Source of the DNA: Neoechinorhynchus agilis
Lineage: Eukaryota > Acanthocephala
DNA: 64,000 bases
NCBI GenBank assembly: GCA_051530055.1
Contig: CM121341.1
Location: 4,898,001-4,962,000, forward strand
Direction: 5' to 3'
The first letter of the stretch is position 1. Each line of letters begins with the position of its first letter. The translations under genes were made by a program, and so were the position numbers. Shown piece after piece: positions 8,857 to 19,834 of the stretch. The notes under the pieces are model-generated. The model worked only from the letters and a program-made list of their open reading frames with translations, was not told where the DNA came from and did not search any database.

Positions 8857-10757
8857 CAGAGAAAACCGGGCAGGAACTTCGCCCAGTCCAACTGGGCTGC
8901 TGCACATCCTGCGGGGCAGAAGCTATTGTCCACTCGCTCCGAAACTTTGCTACGAGAAGCTCAGAGCCGTGCGTGATTTTTAAGTGCGATTTTCGGAACG
9001 CCTTTAACTCTCTCAATAGAGAAATCATGTTTTGCGCTATTAGGGATCACGCACCATAAGCCTTCCAGTATTTTCTCAATGCCTACAAACCGGGACTCCT
9101 TTGCTTTTCGAAAACCACCTGATGAATACCAACAAGTATCAAAATAATATCGCGTGATCAAATACTCCTCGCTCGATGGGCATCAATATATTTTCATCCC
9201 GATCGCGGTGCTCGCTCGATGGGCATCAAGATCCATCATCCACGTCCGAAAGAGGAGTGCAGCAAGGATATCCGCTCGGTCCAATCACATTCTCCCTAAC
9301 AGTAAATCCAATAGCGCATTCTCTCCATTTCAGCTTCAACGCTTGGTACTTGGTTGACGCTACGATCGAAGGTGAACCCTCCTTTGAACTGCGCGATTTG
9401 GAGACGCTGATTAGCGAGACCTCGAGAATGGGCATTGAGCTCAATGCTGGAAAGCTTGAGCTGCTAGTATTAAATATCGAAGACGCCGCCAAAGTCAAGG
9501 AGCTAATGGATGGGTTCGAGGCCGTAGCTCCAGGCCTGAAACTCGTGACTCCAGAGCAACTCAGCCTCCTTGGTAGTTGCGTCTTTGATTCAAATGTAAA
9601 AGCTGAGATCGGTCATATCATACCGAAACTTTCGTTGCTGTGCGATAGGATGAGCGCTCGCTCGGCTCACGAAGCGTTATTTCTGCTAACGAACGCATTC
9701 TTTATCCCGAAATTGTTATATAAGGTCCGCACAGCAACATTCTTCAAACATAAGGAAGGATTGGCTAAGCACGACAACAAGGTGAGGGCTTGCCTCGAGC
9801 TAATTTTAAATGTCCAGCTCTCAGATGAGACATGGCGACAAGCTTCATTGCCTGTGTCATCTGGGGGATTGGACATTCGGGTGCTAGTAGAACTTGCCAG
9901 CCTTTCTTGGATCGTATGAGGGGAATCAGCCGATAGCGAAAATAATTCTGAGGGGAAAGTTTTGTCTTGACCAAGACTTTGTGGTGGCAGTTGAAGAATG
10001 GTGCCAGAAGACAGGCGCTAACCATACTCCCGTGAATGGCCTCAGACACTCGATCTGGGACAGACCTCTCGTCGCGAGAGCTCACAGCTCTCTACTTTCC
10101 GGTTCTCGCGATGGGGTAGTTTCGACACGAGAATCGGGAGGCGAGGTTGGAGACTGTTCCTGTGGCATCCGTGGGAACTCTTCTCATTGATGAGGTAACG
10201 AGGATCGCAGTGTCCTTAAGGCTTGGTCTTTGGTTGATGCTTTCGGGCGGCACGGTCTCGTTTGCCGAAAGTCAGGAGGAAGGTTCTCACGCCATTCTGA
10301 AATCAACAGCGTAATTTCTCGGGCGTTGAGAACGGCGAACTTCCCCAACATCTTGGAACCCGCAAATCTTTGTCGACCTGGCGGAATTTTTGTCTTTCCG
10401 TGACTGGAGGGCAAATGCCTCCTCTGGGACGCCAGGTCCCTTGCCGTAAGCAACATTCCCTACTCTCTCGAAATCGCTGGAGGTGCAGCGGAAGGGAGGA
10501 AGGTACGAAAATATAGTTATTTAGCAAGGACCAACTATTTTGTCGTCTTCGGAGTAAAGTATGGAGCGCTTGGCAGCTCGGCACTCACTCTGTTCCAAGA
10601 TCTCTTCAAAAAATTGATAGAAACGACCGGCGACGCACGAGCAAGTTTATTCATGCGACAAAATATCTCGCTCGCAGTACAACGAGGCAATGCTGCCAGC
10701 GTAGCCGAGGAAGGAGAGAAGCTAGATTTTGCGGACGGTGGTGATTGTACGTTTTGT
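8857..10757 (+). mobile_element. Degenerate non-LTR retrotransposon (LINE), left copy
   Basis: 5'-truncated at about 8857, where the forkhead flank shared by other copies (GTTGATC) stops. Pieces in order: CGAEAIVHSLRNF and FKCDFRNAFNSL (RT start), ERGVQQGYPLGP and WYLVDATIEG (RT catalytic blocks, with catalytic Asp positions altered), the long 9176-9919 ORF covering thumb and connection, then broken frames containing [18 protein letters not shown] and WDARSLAVSN (zinc/endonuclease-like tail) and LAVQRGNAAS at the 3' end. The motif order matches non-LTR elements with a C-terminal endonuclease-type domain and a YLDDGT-type RT. Several frameshifts and stops make it dead. Fragments of related elements lie at 19723-19834 and 57490-57850. 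Confidence 0.85.
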
Positions 10758-11053
10758 ACTTTTAATTGCGTAGAATAAAAGTTTGATAACTAAAAAATAT
10801 ATGGAATATTCATAGAGAATTTTGTGATCAACAAACATTTATTAAAAATGATGACTATAAATATTATACTTTTGTTTGATTATAAAATTAATTCATAAGA
10901 GTAATTTTCAAATTAGTACACAATTATAACCTGTTTACAATTTCGGTTAATTTCTTCAACAAATGTTAAAAATATTACTACACAATCTTTGAATATTTAC
11001 ATCGGTTTGCTAGTTTCTCGAACTCACTTAAAGCTGTCGCAGTCAACGATAAA
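10758..11053. other. Intergenic region upstream of the 494-aa gene
   Basis: AT-rich; no gene is seen. It presumably includes the promoter and 5' UTR of the gene starting at 11083. No diagnostic TATA or initiator motif can be singled out. Confidence 0.5.
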
Positions 11054-11086
11054 ATGAGTAGTAGAACAATCGAACAGAAAAAATGA
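11054..11086 (+). promoter_or_regulatory. Overlapping upstream ORF (10 codons)
   Basis: A short ATG ORF ends in TGA at 11084-11086, overlapping the ATG of the 494-aa ORF (11083-11085) as ATGA. If transcribed as 5' UTR it would place termination and re-initiation at the same site. Identical at 38845-38877. Confidence 0.4.
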
Positions 11087-12567
11087 TAAGTAAAATAACG
11101 TACAATGAAGCAGCGTTTGGAACTGCTTCAATGGGTGAACTGCTAGCTACTTTGAGGATTAATGTGATTAATGATTACGAATTCAAAGATGCAAGGATTG
11201 TTGCGAAACTCCTTAAAGAGATGATTAAACGCGACATTTCTGAGTGTGATGTGAGTGTGTTCAAGATGCTGCAGTACTTAAAAGTCTTGGTTGGTAATAC
11301 GGAAAATAACACAATCCGACGATTACTTCGAGAACTGGTGGAGAAACTCCAAGATGAAAAGGATGGGGTAAAGAGTACTACTAAGTGGATAATCGGTGCA
11401 GACAAGCCAGGGGGCGTGTCGATCAAAACAAGGGCACAGGTGGACGCTGAACGAAAATTGAAAGCGGCTCTAGAAGTTCCGCTTCCTGATGAGGGCGGAG
11501 CTTCAAAATCTAAGAAACGAGCTACAGCTCCTGCGCCAAAACAATATAAAATCGATGAATCAATCAGACAAGCACTCAGGTGTCCGATTCCTTCCAATAA
11601 GGAATCTACAGTGTTCTGTTGTACCAGATCCACAAATGAATTTCCAGTCAACTTTCAACGTAATGCTGTCGAGCAAAAACCAATTCCTGTTAATCACAAT
11701 ATGCGAACCATACAGCCCGCTTCGATGGTACCGAACTCTGGATTCGTTCGACCAAATGAGCCGATCAATTCAATGAAGCGATCGAACTACGAAAATGCTG
11801 CACGATGTGGGACTTTGATGGCGAAACGTCCACATATTGAAGCTGGTACCGCATCAAGAATACCGAACATCGAGGTCATTGGTAATCCCAGAAATGGGTC
11901 CGACAGCCATTATAGAAGACAATTCGCTCCCAATATTCAATATCCAGTAGCTCAGACCACTCCTGCATTCACATCGGTAATGGCTGATAGCCAATTCGTT
12001 GAACCGGTACGAATACCAAATCCATCAGGACCGATTTTGACGCGATATCCACCAAGTACGCATGAGCCTGATCGCCAATTACGATCTCCTCCACCCGATC
12101 GCCATTATCCCAATTCAAAGATCATCGAATCCTCTACGACCTCGACCATTACGAAGAGACCAATAACTGCCGAACTTAGTGGAAATCTAGATACTGATCA
12201 GCACCTTGAACAATCTCTTGCCAAGAATAATCAAGATCCACCAGATCCAGTGACTTTGACTACAGAGCAACTTCAAAGCGATCCAGCTAAATTAGCCCAA
12301 ACGTTGAGAAAAATTGCTAGATACCTTTTAGGACGAGAGATTTTCAACAAGAACTCGTATCGATTCCCTCCATATCGGTGGTCTCGTGGTAACGTTCCGG
12401 CCACAGTTCCCACAAACCAATCAGATTTAAGAGCTACGATATCCAATCAAACATCGCAACTAAATACTGACTCAAGTGTCCAGGAAACAACACAAGAAAA
12501 GAAGCGTCCACTACCAAGCGACGATCGTCCTTCTAAAATAGCAAAGCGCGAACCACAGAGTGATTAA
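11083..12567 (+). CDS. Probable nuclear protein of unknown family, 494 aa, left copy
   Basis: Single-exon ORF; family not recognised. Residues 1-95 are predominantly helical and charged and contain LLRELVEKL, a compact region that could be a protein-interaction domain. Residues 145-370 are low-complexity, rich in Pro, Asn, Ser and Arg. Residues 395-425 form a second short conserved-looking helix (LAQTLRKIARYLLGREIF). The C-terminus has basic clusters (KKRPLPSDDRPSKIAKRE) suited to nuclear import. The layout of folded N-terminus, long disordered middle and NLS suits a transcription or chromatin cofactor, but that is inference. The long open frame with no break argues it is real. A short uORF overlaps its start codon. 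Confidence 0.75.
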   Translation: MISKITYNEAAFGTASMGELLATLRINVINDYEFKDARIVAKLLKEMIKRDISECDVSVFKMLQYLKVLVGNTENNTIRRLLRELVEKLQDEKDGVKSTTKWIIGADKPGGVSIKTRAQVDAERKLKAALEVPLPDEGGASKSKKRATAPAPKQYKIDESIRQALRCPIPSNKESTVFCCTRSTNEFPVNFQRNAVEQKPIPVNHNMRTIQPASMVPNSGFVRPNEPINSMKRSNYENAARCGTLMAKRPHIEAGTASRIPNIEVIGNPRNGSDSHYRRQFAPNIQYPVAQTTPAFTSVMADSQFVEPVRIPNPSGPILTRYPPSTHEPDRQLRSPPPDRHYPNSKIIESSTTSTITKRPITAELSGNLDTDQHLEQSLAKNNQDPPDPVTLTTEQLQSDPAKLAQTLRKIARYLLGREIFNKNSYRFPPYRWSRGNVPATVPTNQSDLRATISNQTSQLNTDSSVQETTQEKKRPLPSDDRPSKIAKREPQSD

Positions 12568-13320
12568 TAGCCTTTCCGAGATGATTGACAACTGAATCAA
12601 AATTGAATAAGTTTTCCGTCCAAGCTGATTCATTACGTGGGAATAATCCGTTGATAAGCACCATTACACTTGACGAAAAACTTAAAACTAGGTGCGACAT
12701 TTGCCCATTCAGCAATATATGAAAAATAAAAAGTTTTTGTGTTAATGCAAATTTTTGTGAAAGTACTTTTGCGATCTTAGTATATCAAAAAGTTCAGCGA
12801 ATAATTTTTTCCAAACAAAAAGAATATTGTAAGCCAATAGCTGTTTCGAATTTAAATTTTAAGATCATCTCAAGGTCCAACTGGTATATTGTTGATTTAG
12901 AAATAAAAATGTATACTATTACCACCGTTCATTCCATTTCAACTGCGTAGCTGTAATTATATTGTATTTTTATAAACATTTTACGTTAAACAACTGAGAA
13001 TATGAATTTACGTTAACAAATTGAGTATATAAGAACGTTTGAATTCGTGAAAAGAAGTTTGAGTAATTGGCAAAGACAAAATCGGATCAATAATTCGACC
13101 TTCCAAAAATTAAATCTTTTTTTGATTTTCGGACAGCCGACGCCAGGACAAAAATATTAATTTCTAACAAAATTAAGTCCTATAGATTCTTACTTGAGTA
13201 AAAAAGGTACAAAGATTTCAATATAAATATCACGATTCAACAATCCACTAGATCCAATGTGTAGTTCGTAATATTTTAAATCAGACTAAAATTTAAAATC
13301 ATTGAATTTTTTGAACAAAA
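12568..13320. other. Intergenic region between convergent genes
   Basis: AT-rich sequence with AATAAA motifs soon after the stop at 12567 (for example GAAAAATAAAAAG near 12720). It also has a TATATAAG at about 13026, which could be a core promoter but has no obvious downstream gene on that strand. No RNA gene is seen. Confidence 0.5.
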
Positions 13321-13782
13321 TCACAGATCATTTTCCGGGACGATATGGACTTCGTAATCCGCATAATGTAGTGGTGGTCGTAGAAATCGTTGTTCCAACG
13401 GAACATCAATCTGCTTGGCTATCGATTTGGAATATATCTCGCTTTCTAATTCATTGTCGAAATCAAATGGTTCCTTATATAGTCTCTTTTGAGGCCTCGA
13501 GTGAATACGACAATCGTACGTTTGTTTATTCCTCGTATAATCAAGTTCACTGAATGGAATATAATCCGATTGGTAATAAATCCATGCAATCGAACGATAT
13601 TTTAATATATTATCAACGGAATGGTTATTTGGAGTAGGTTTAAACATGAGACCATCTTCGTCTTCAATGAAGCAATTTAAAAAATTTATACAAGACATTT
13701 TAAGAAAAACGATCAACGATGCTAAAGTTAACATTCGCCGTCCTAACTGTGTTCTTGAATGCATCGATGGGGTCGTCACCAT
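13321..13782 (-). CDS. Hypothetical membrane-anchored protein, 153 aa, left copy
   Basis: I do not recognise this protein. The first true ATG is at 13782; longer versions rely on a TTG. Residues 16-36 form a hydrophobic segment (MLTLASLIVFLKM...) after a short basic N-terminus, fitting a signal anchor or mitochondrial-type targeting/anchor segment. The rest is hydrophilic, Tyr- and Asp-rich. It lies just downstream of the dynein gene on the same strand, about 140 bases away, so it could be transcribed with it or be a neighbouring gene. Right copy: 41112-41573. Confidence 0.5.
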   Translation of the reverse strand: MVTTPSMHSRTQLGRRMLTLASLIVFLKMSCINFLNCFIEDEDGLMFKPTPNNHSVDNILKYRSIAWIYYQSDYIPFSELDYTRNKQTYDCRIHSRPQKRLYKEPFDFDNELESEIYSKSIAKQIDVPLEQRFLRPPLHYADYEVHIVPENDL

Positions 13783-13918
13783 GACGATTTTGATCCGAAT
13801 TGACAATTTACTAATGAAATTTTAGAAATATCCTTTAAGCCCGATGACTCTCTGATTTTCTCAAACACTGAGATTAGGAGCAGATCGTTCAACCGAAAAC
13901 TAAAAATTAACAAATATT

Positions 13919-16900
13919 TTACTCAAATAAACTCAAGTGAACATTCCAATTAGAAGTTCGGTTAAACTCAAAGTCACACGGAACATTCATTTTCAACAGG
14001 ATCTCATTATCTATTGGGAAATTGTGATAGATCACGTTAAAGAATTTTAATGGCTTACCTACAAACTCATCATTATGAAAAAATGGTTGTCTTGTTCGGA
14101 ACAAATTCAATGGAATTGCGATCTGTCTCTTCTTAGCTTTTAAGAAATCGAAAAGTAAAACAGGTTTTATGTATAACTTCGGTATTTTGACATTTATCAA
14201 TCTTCCTTGTCGGTTCAAAAGCCCTGATTGAGTTTCAAACCCGGCATTCTGAACATAAAGGTCGACTATTTCAAAATCTAATAAGTTTCTTTAAGTAGAA
14301 TTAAGAAATTTAATGACAAAATACGTACATTGTCCATTGTCATCGACGGAATCCATGAATACCAAATCGCATTTGCTATTTCTATCTTCAAATTGGGATA
14401 TTTCTTTAAACTCTTCGGAATCCATATTCAATTCCTTGCTCAATAAATCTCCAAGACTTAATTTTTCTGTCAATGATACATTGTCGTTTATTTCATTTAT
14501 AGATTTCCACGCTGATTGGTTATTATTGGCATGTTTAATTAATTTAAAACTGTACGCAATGTGTGATTGAGGGACTTGGTGTCTTAGCCAGTTAAAGAAA
14601 TCTCGGACATTCAATAGAAATTTCATTTGGAGACACCTTTTATTTTTTCCATTTATTGAATCCAACAAATAATGCGATCGCTGTTTTAAATGCGAACGAA
14701 ATTCCGAAATTTCCATGTTGGGAATTTTAAGTGCTCGACTCCATGATGATTCGAATCCGAGAATTTTCTCAATATTGGACTTATTCAATGCATCAAAGAG
14801 TTGTTTTCTGATAACGCTAAGTACGCCGTTGAACACTAGAAGTTCTTTAAAAAACAATTGTCGAATTCCTTTAACGTCCATAGTATTCGATTCCATTCCT
14901 TTTACGATTTCTGACTGATGTACGATTATTGAATCAATGTCCAGAAGCAGCTGATTCATATCGATTTCGGCGTTACGTCCAATTTTAGAAATTGTCTCCG
15001 CATTTTGAAATCGATGCGACTAAAGATACGAATGATGGTGTTGAAATGTTCATTGAAGACTCGGTGAAAAAAAGTAAAAATTTACGACGCTCGCTCTTTT
15101 CTGATTTTTTAAATAGTAATATAAATTTACCATTAGCTGTCTCATGTTTTTTCGGTAAAGTACACATTTCTTGAAGTTCAGCTCGTTCTTATGATTAGCG
15201 GGTAAATCTATAAGAAGATTTTCAACCGATTTACTTTCAGCCATCACTATCAACTTCAATAATAGCGTCCTTATCACATTTTGAACCTCACTTCTCTGTA
15301 AGCAATTTACGAATTTCATTAAATTCTCTTCTAGTTTGGATAAAAGAAATTTGTCTTGAACATCATGCATGTTCGACAATATTGCCTTAAAGTGAATTTC
15401 AGAATAATTAAGATCGAACCATTGAGAATGAAGTAAATTATCCAAATAGCGTATATTTAAGTATAGCGCAAAATAAAGCATTTTTCGTTTGCTATCATTG
15501 GTCTAAATTTTCTATATTATTTCCAGAGACAAAAAAACAACAACTTTAAATACATGCGAAGTAATCATTTGGTGAATGTTCTTCTCAATAGCATCCATAA
15601 TGAGAAATTCTTCGTTTTGATCATCTTCGAATCTTTTGGGAATTTTGTTTAATGCACTCAAATAAGGTTCGACGTCTTTGAACAATACTATGATTTTTAT
15701 TGGATCAGGAAAGGATAAGGCAGTTATAAGAATCATCTGGAAAGATATTTGAGCTGAAGACTTTTGGATTTACGAACTAACTTTTTCCAGTAATCGGACT
15801 ATTGAACACATAAATTCCGTTTTACTAACATATATTTCAATTCTGTAATTTCTTAAGAAACAAAAATTCAGTACACTTGCGATCCAAAGCATTGGCTTTT
15901 TTCGCATAGTATTCAGCATTGTCCATTCATCTTGAATTATTAAGAACTTAATTTCCCCCTTTCGTTTACTTTTGGTTAATTCATTACAACTCGTTTGTAA
16001 TTCTTTTAAATCTTCATTGGTCCCCAACCGAAATCGCACGAGTTTTCTCCCATGCAAATCTTCAGAAATAATTCGTTTATCTGGCGTTCTCAAGCTACTT
16101 CGAACTACGAGCAATAGGTTGTTTCTAGGCACTGAGTAATCTTTAAGACATCTTTGAAGATGATCTGGCGTTTTAAAAAATTTGTTTAAGCAAAAAGAAA
16201 TATTTTCATGTAATTGAGATGGCCTTGATTTCTGTAGGTTAAGAAGCATCTCCAATATATGCATGTGTTCGAATTCTTCATCAATAGCCATTTCAATGCG
16301 CTCTGGCGCGCTTGATTGCTCTGATAATATCGAAAGGTAGTAATTCCAATTGTTCACTTTCGAATTCGATTGATCATTTCCATCCGACGAAAAATCACTG
16401 AGAATATAATTTAAAATACTATCATAATCGCCTCCATCGTATGTAAGGATCTTCATCATGAGAGCAAATCCAAACGGTACCTGAGAACCAAAACCTATTT
16501 TAAGAAATTATTGATATTTTGTACTGACCTTGTGATCGATTGTCAATTCTTGAGATATTTCTCTGTAAACTGAAATTGTCAGAAATAGTTTATAGCTATC
16601 AAAATCGCCTTTAATCTGATTAGAATATTTTACTATTTCTAATGCATGCCAGTGAATTTGAAGAAAACGTGATAGCGTGAAATAAAGATATGGAAATAGT
16701 TCTCTTGTTTTTTCTATAAGTTCATAAAGTTCGATTCCGAATCCTATAATTTCGTCGAATTTGTTGTCATTTCTTGACGCTGAGACAAAATCGAGTACAT
16801 TCTGGTTAAGATTATTAAGACGCCATTTAACAATGATTTAACCGACCTCAACGTTAGTTCTGTAATTGTCAATTATATTTTGCAAATTTTCAACTACTGA

Positions 16901-17464
16901 TAAGCATGCGCTCATTTGAGAAAGATCATAGTCCATCACTAAAGCTACAATCTCTTGAATATAACGATCTCGATCCCTATTTCAAAGGATAGTTTTCCAA
17001 AAAAAATAAAAACTTCTTTACGTTTGAATATTTTTCAACACTAAATCCATCATCGCATTTTCGTCTACAGAATTTCTTTTAAATACAGACAAGGCTTTTG
17101 TTTTTAGTAATGCTCTCAGACATTCCTTATTTAATCCATAATTTAGAATCGAGCAATAGTTTTTTATTTTTGACGGAAAATGTGGATTCCTTGTGGATAT
17201 TAAGAATATTAACTTTGGATAGACTTTTATGTCAGTCCATGGATCGACTTTAGTTTCCTTAAACATTTCTATAAGATTAAAAACGAGATCGATTGTCGTA
17301 TTAGCCTCAAGAGCAATAATTATCTTAAAGTAAGATAAAAGATAAGAATTTTAAAAATGAGTCAAAAAATACCTGATCATGTGTCGCCATAAGTGAACCA
17401 ATGTGAGAGCAGCTTAAGTCATCAAATTCAGACAAACTCAATGCATTAGAATATTGGCAATGGA
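13919..17464 (-). pseudogene. Dynein heavy chain 3' fragment (AAA5 part, AAA6, C-terminal domain)
   Basis: Contains the same exons as 41710-45255 of the full gene: the AAA5 end with STRNPHFPSKI and LNYGLNKECL (17018-17266), AAA6 with FLIIQDEWTM (15770-16459), the AAA6/C-terminal region with ELLVFNGVLSVIRKQL (14291-14959), and the terminal exon ending at 13919. At 17464 the coding sequence stops inside an exon and is fused to an opposite-strand BCCIP tail. All upstream exons (tail, linker, AAA1-AAA4, stalk) are missing. It cannot encode a dynein and, if real, should be a decaying fragment, yet no disabling change is seen relative to the full copy. Confidence 0.85.
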
Positions 17465-17605
17465 GACTTTTCTGAAGACAATTTTGAAAACGTTTGCTAT
17501 GATCGTTGGACTATTAAAGGATCGACATCGCGAGTGATGGTCTTTGAAGCGAGTACAGTTGAGAATCGTCTAGTGAAGTCTTTGGAAAAGTCTATAAAGA
17601 AATGA
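17465..17605 (+). pseudogene. BCCIP-like gene 3' fragment
   Basis: Matches the last 141 bases of the BCCIP-like CDS (62762-62902) through the TGA, then continues into the same 3' flank. The 5' two-thirds of the gene are absent. The left junction is the dynein/BCCIP breakpoint at 17464/17465. Confidence 0.85.
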
Positions 17606-18712
17606 TTAAAATGTAACAATCAATGAATCGATGAAATAAATTGAAATTTCTCTTTTTATGAGTTTAGATGTAAAAAGCGCGTTTGTTATAAACTCATTCT
17701 AAGAAAAAAATATATTAACGCTGATTAATTGCCGTTAACCGATATCCTGATTCCTCCCGCAAATGTAGAAAAAGAGTGATTTATTGACGTTCTTTGGAGA
17801 ATTTAAAGCTTGAATTAAATGAATTAACAAACTTTTTAAGCATTATTTCTGCTTTAGGCCAAAAAAATCAAAAGAATGCCGTTATTTTTAGTGGTTTAAA
17901 TTCAGAATTAATAAGTATTTTAGTATATTGTTTATTTGATACAACAGACAAGAAAACACAATCGGAATTCATTTAAAAGTCAAAAAATTATTTGAACCTG
18001 AATTTTGCGGCTTTATCTTCGATGCGGTTTTCTTATATCATAAAACAAAGCATAAAACGATTTTTAATTCTTTACGAATGACTCTTAAAAGTTTTTTAGG
18101 ACAAAGATTTTTTAGAAGAGTATCATATAAAATTGATTTTTAATACCTTTCATCGAATATATTGATTTCCTTCACAGCATCGAGCACACAATAAACGCAA
18201 TAAAATAATTAAGAAAGTTTATCGTTGAAAATGGCAGCTCAAATCGATTCGTGATTTTGTGGAGACAGAAAGAGCGATAAAAACGCGATTAAGAAAAGAA
18301 CACTTCGAAAAGTTTTATTTACTTGTTCTCATTTCCTTCGTTCACTTTTATAATCTTAACGAAGGTCCGGCGCACCTATTGAACGAGGCCGTTGATAAAC
18401 ACAAAATTAAATACTGATTTTATTCATTAATAGATTAATAAGAGTCATTGTTTCAATGTCAAAAAAGTTAGAACGCTGATTAATCAGTGGATCTACGGCG
18501 ATCTGCCAAGAAACCAAGCTTGGTAAGCTCATTTTAAGTCAACAAAACAAAAAAACGCTAACAAAATGGTATCCAAAACATCAACCTCGATGCTGATAAA
18601 TATTTGTCCATTTATTTACCATTGTTTGTTCATGGCGATTTACGGATAAAGCGGAACGATTCGAACTTGTTCAATGTGAACTCTCTCTTGGTGTTGTTCT
18701 GACCTCGATCAA
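17606..18712. other. BCCIP downstream flank and forkhead A2 5' flank
   Basis: Shared along its length with 62903-64000 and, with deletions, with 58029-58947. No conserved ORF is supported; the 60-codon ORF at 17794-17976 is broken in the other copies. AATAAA occurs about 30 bases after the BCCIP stop. The forkhead 5' flank (CACTTTTATAATCTTAACG) begins at about 18345. Confidence 0.6.
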
Positions 18713-19183
18713 ATGCATTCCTCTGCAGAAATAGTGAACGGCGCAATCAGTGAATGGGACCACGCAAGTTATGCGGATTTAATAGAAGCAGCGCTCGAGC
18801 ACAGTTTGACCGGCAGATTGCGGGTCAATGAAATCTACGAATGGATTCAGGACAATATCCCATATTTCCAACAAAGAACAGATAGCAAGTCGTGGAAAGG
18901 ATCGATCAGGAATACACTGTCTTATTGTCAAAGATTCAGGAAAATTCCGGTTCGAGGAAGACCGAGGAAATCGTTTTGGGCGATCAATGATAACAGGACG
19001 AGTGGTCGACTGTGGCGACCAAAAGGACGACAACAAATTGTCGAGGAATCAAGGATTCAGCGTCCTCATCTGAATGGAAATGCATCTCAAATACTTCAGC
19101 AGGACAATTCAAGAATCTGCGAACAGGAGAACTTAGCGGTTTCCGATCAAGTGATGCCAAACGGCCACCGAGAATCAGAGTGA
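18713..19183 (+). CDS. FOXO-like forkhead domain protein, form A, copy A2
   Basis: 156 aa, same length and frame as A1, with about a dozen residue differences spread through the protein (for example EHSLTGRLRV against ENSLIGILRV, and ASQILQQ against VSQVVQP). The recognition helix WKGSIRNTLS is identical, so the unusual substitutions are shared by independent copies. It is preceded by a BCCIP tail, unlike A1. The GTGAGT donor-like site at the stop and the CTGCAG acceptor-like site after the ATG are preserved. An intact frame despite divergence suggests that it is, or recently was, functional. Confidence 0.7.
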   Translation: MHSSAEIVNGAISEWDHASYADLIEAALEHSLTGRLRVNEIYEWIQDNIPYFQQRTDSKSWKGSIRNTLSYCQRFRKIPVRGRPRKSFWAINDNRTSGRLWRPKGRQQIVEESRIQRPHLNGNASQILQQDNSRICEQENLAVSDQVMPNGHRESE

Positions 19184-19722
19184 GTTTCCGTTGATCGGAA
19201 ATGGTGATCTCAATACTTAAATAAGACGGATAGATGGAAGCCATCAGGGAGTTCAAGTTGAGGATCAAGACGTCTTTTTTTAATAAAGAAGGTGTCTATA
19301 ATTTCTAATACAATTTCATTGAAAAACAAACTTGCCTTTGGGACTAAATTTTCTTAGTAGATCGGCAAATCATTCGCAAAAACAGAATCTATTGTTTCGT
19401 ACTAAAATTAATTGCTTTAAATAAAATTAAAAAACAATTTTACGAAGAATTTCCTTCAGGAACATGACGATGATCTTCAGTTTAATCGCCATCTCTAATC
19501 GATATCAGGCATTTTCTTTTAATAAAAGTTGCATTCGTAAAGCGTTAAGAATTTGTATTAAGTACAAAAGAAGAAATTATTAAGACGTTATTTACCGAAG
19601 TTTTAATCGAGTTCATGTTTTTTATTGTTCTTTAAGGTCTTTTTTTCTAAAGAAAGAAGTTTTTCTGTGTTTAGAGAGTAGATCTTTTATTATTTATACT
19701 GGTTTTGTACTTTCACGATCAT
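19184..19722. other. 3' flank of forkhead A2
   Basis: No gene is seen. 19184-19480 matches the 3' flank of other forkhead copies and 19480-19722 matches 6745-6990. The Gypsy element is absent here. Confidence 0.6.
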
Positions 19723-19834
19723 CCTGCGACAAAATATCTCGCTCGCAGTACAACGAGGCGATGCCGCTGGCGTGATAGCGACAGCCGAGGAAGGAGAGAA
19801 GCTAAGATTTTACGAACGGTGGTGATTGTACGTT
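19723..19834 (+). mobile_element. 5'-truncated LINE 3' end
   Basis: From CCTGCGACAAAATATCTCGC to GGTGGTGATTGTACG it matches the last ~110 bases of the element ending at 10757, including the codons for LAVQRGNA-type sequence. The left flank is continuous with the 6990-type spacer, so this is a separate, strongly 5'-truncated insertion. Confidence 0.75.

Larger units (their letters stand above)
1..17464. repeat. Left copy of a 17.46-kb segmental duplication (partner 27792-45255)
   Basis: Every reading frame in this block recurs with the same predicted protein 27791 bases further right, and the rows I compared by eye, including non-coding ones, match. The left end lies outside the window. The right end is sharp: both copies read to CAATGGA (17464 and 45255), then the left copy switches to BCCIP-like sequence while the right copy continues dynein coding sequence. 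Identity this high across dead transposons means either a very recent duplication or an assembly duplicate. The right copy has the fuller context, because dynein continues there. Confidence 0.95.

Noticed and set aside
11175-11651. 158-codon antisense ORF in the 494-aa gene
   Set aside because: Low-complexity Ser-rich shadow of the longer plus-strand ORF.
13022-13035. TATATAAG as a promoter
   Set aside because: No gene starts downstream on that strand; in AT-rich sequence the motif is expected by chance.
13302-13553. 83-codon plus-strand ORF
   Set aside because: Fully antisense to the 153-aa ORF, with no supporting features.
17794-17976. 60-codon ORF in the BCCIP 3' flank
   Set aside because: Not conserved: equivalent sequence at 58296 and 63095 breaks the frame.
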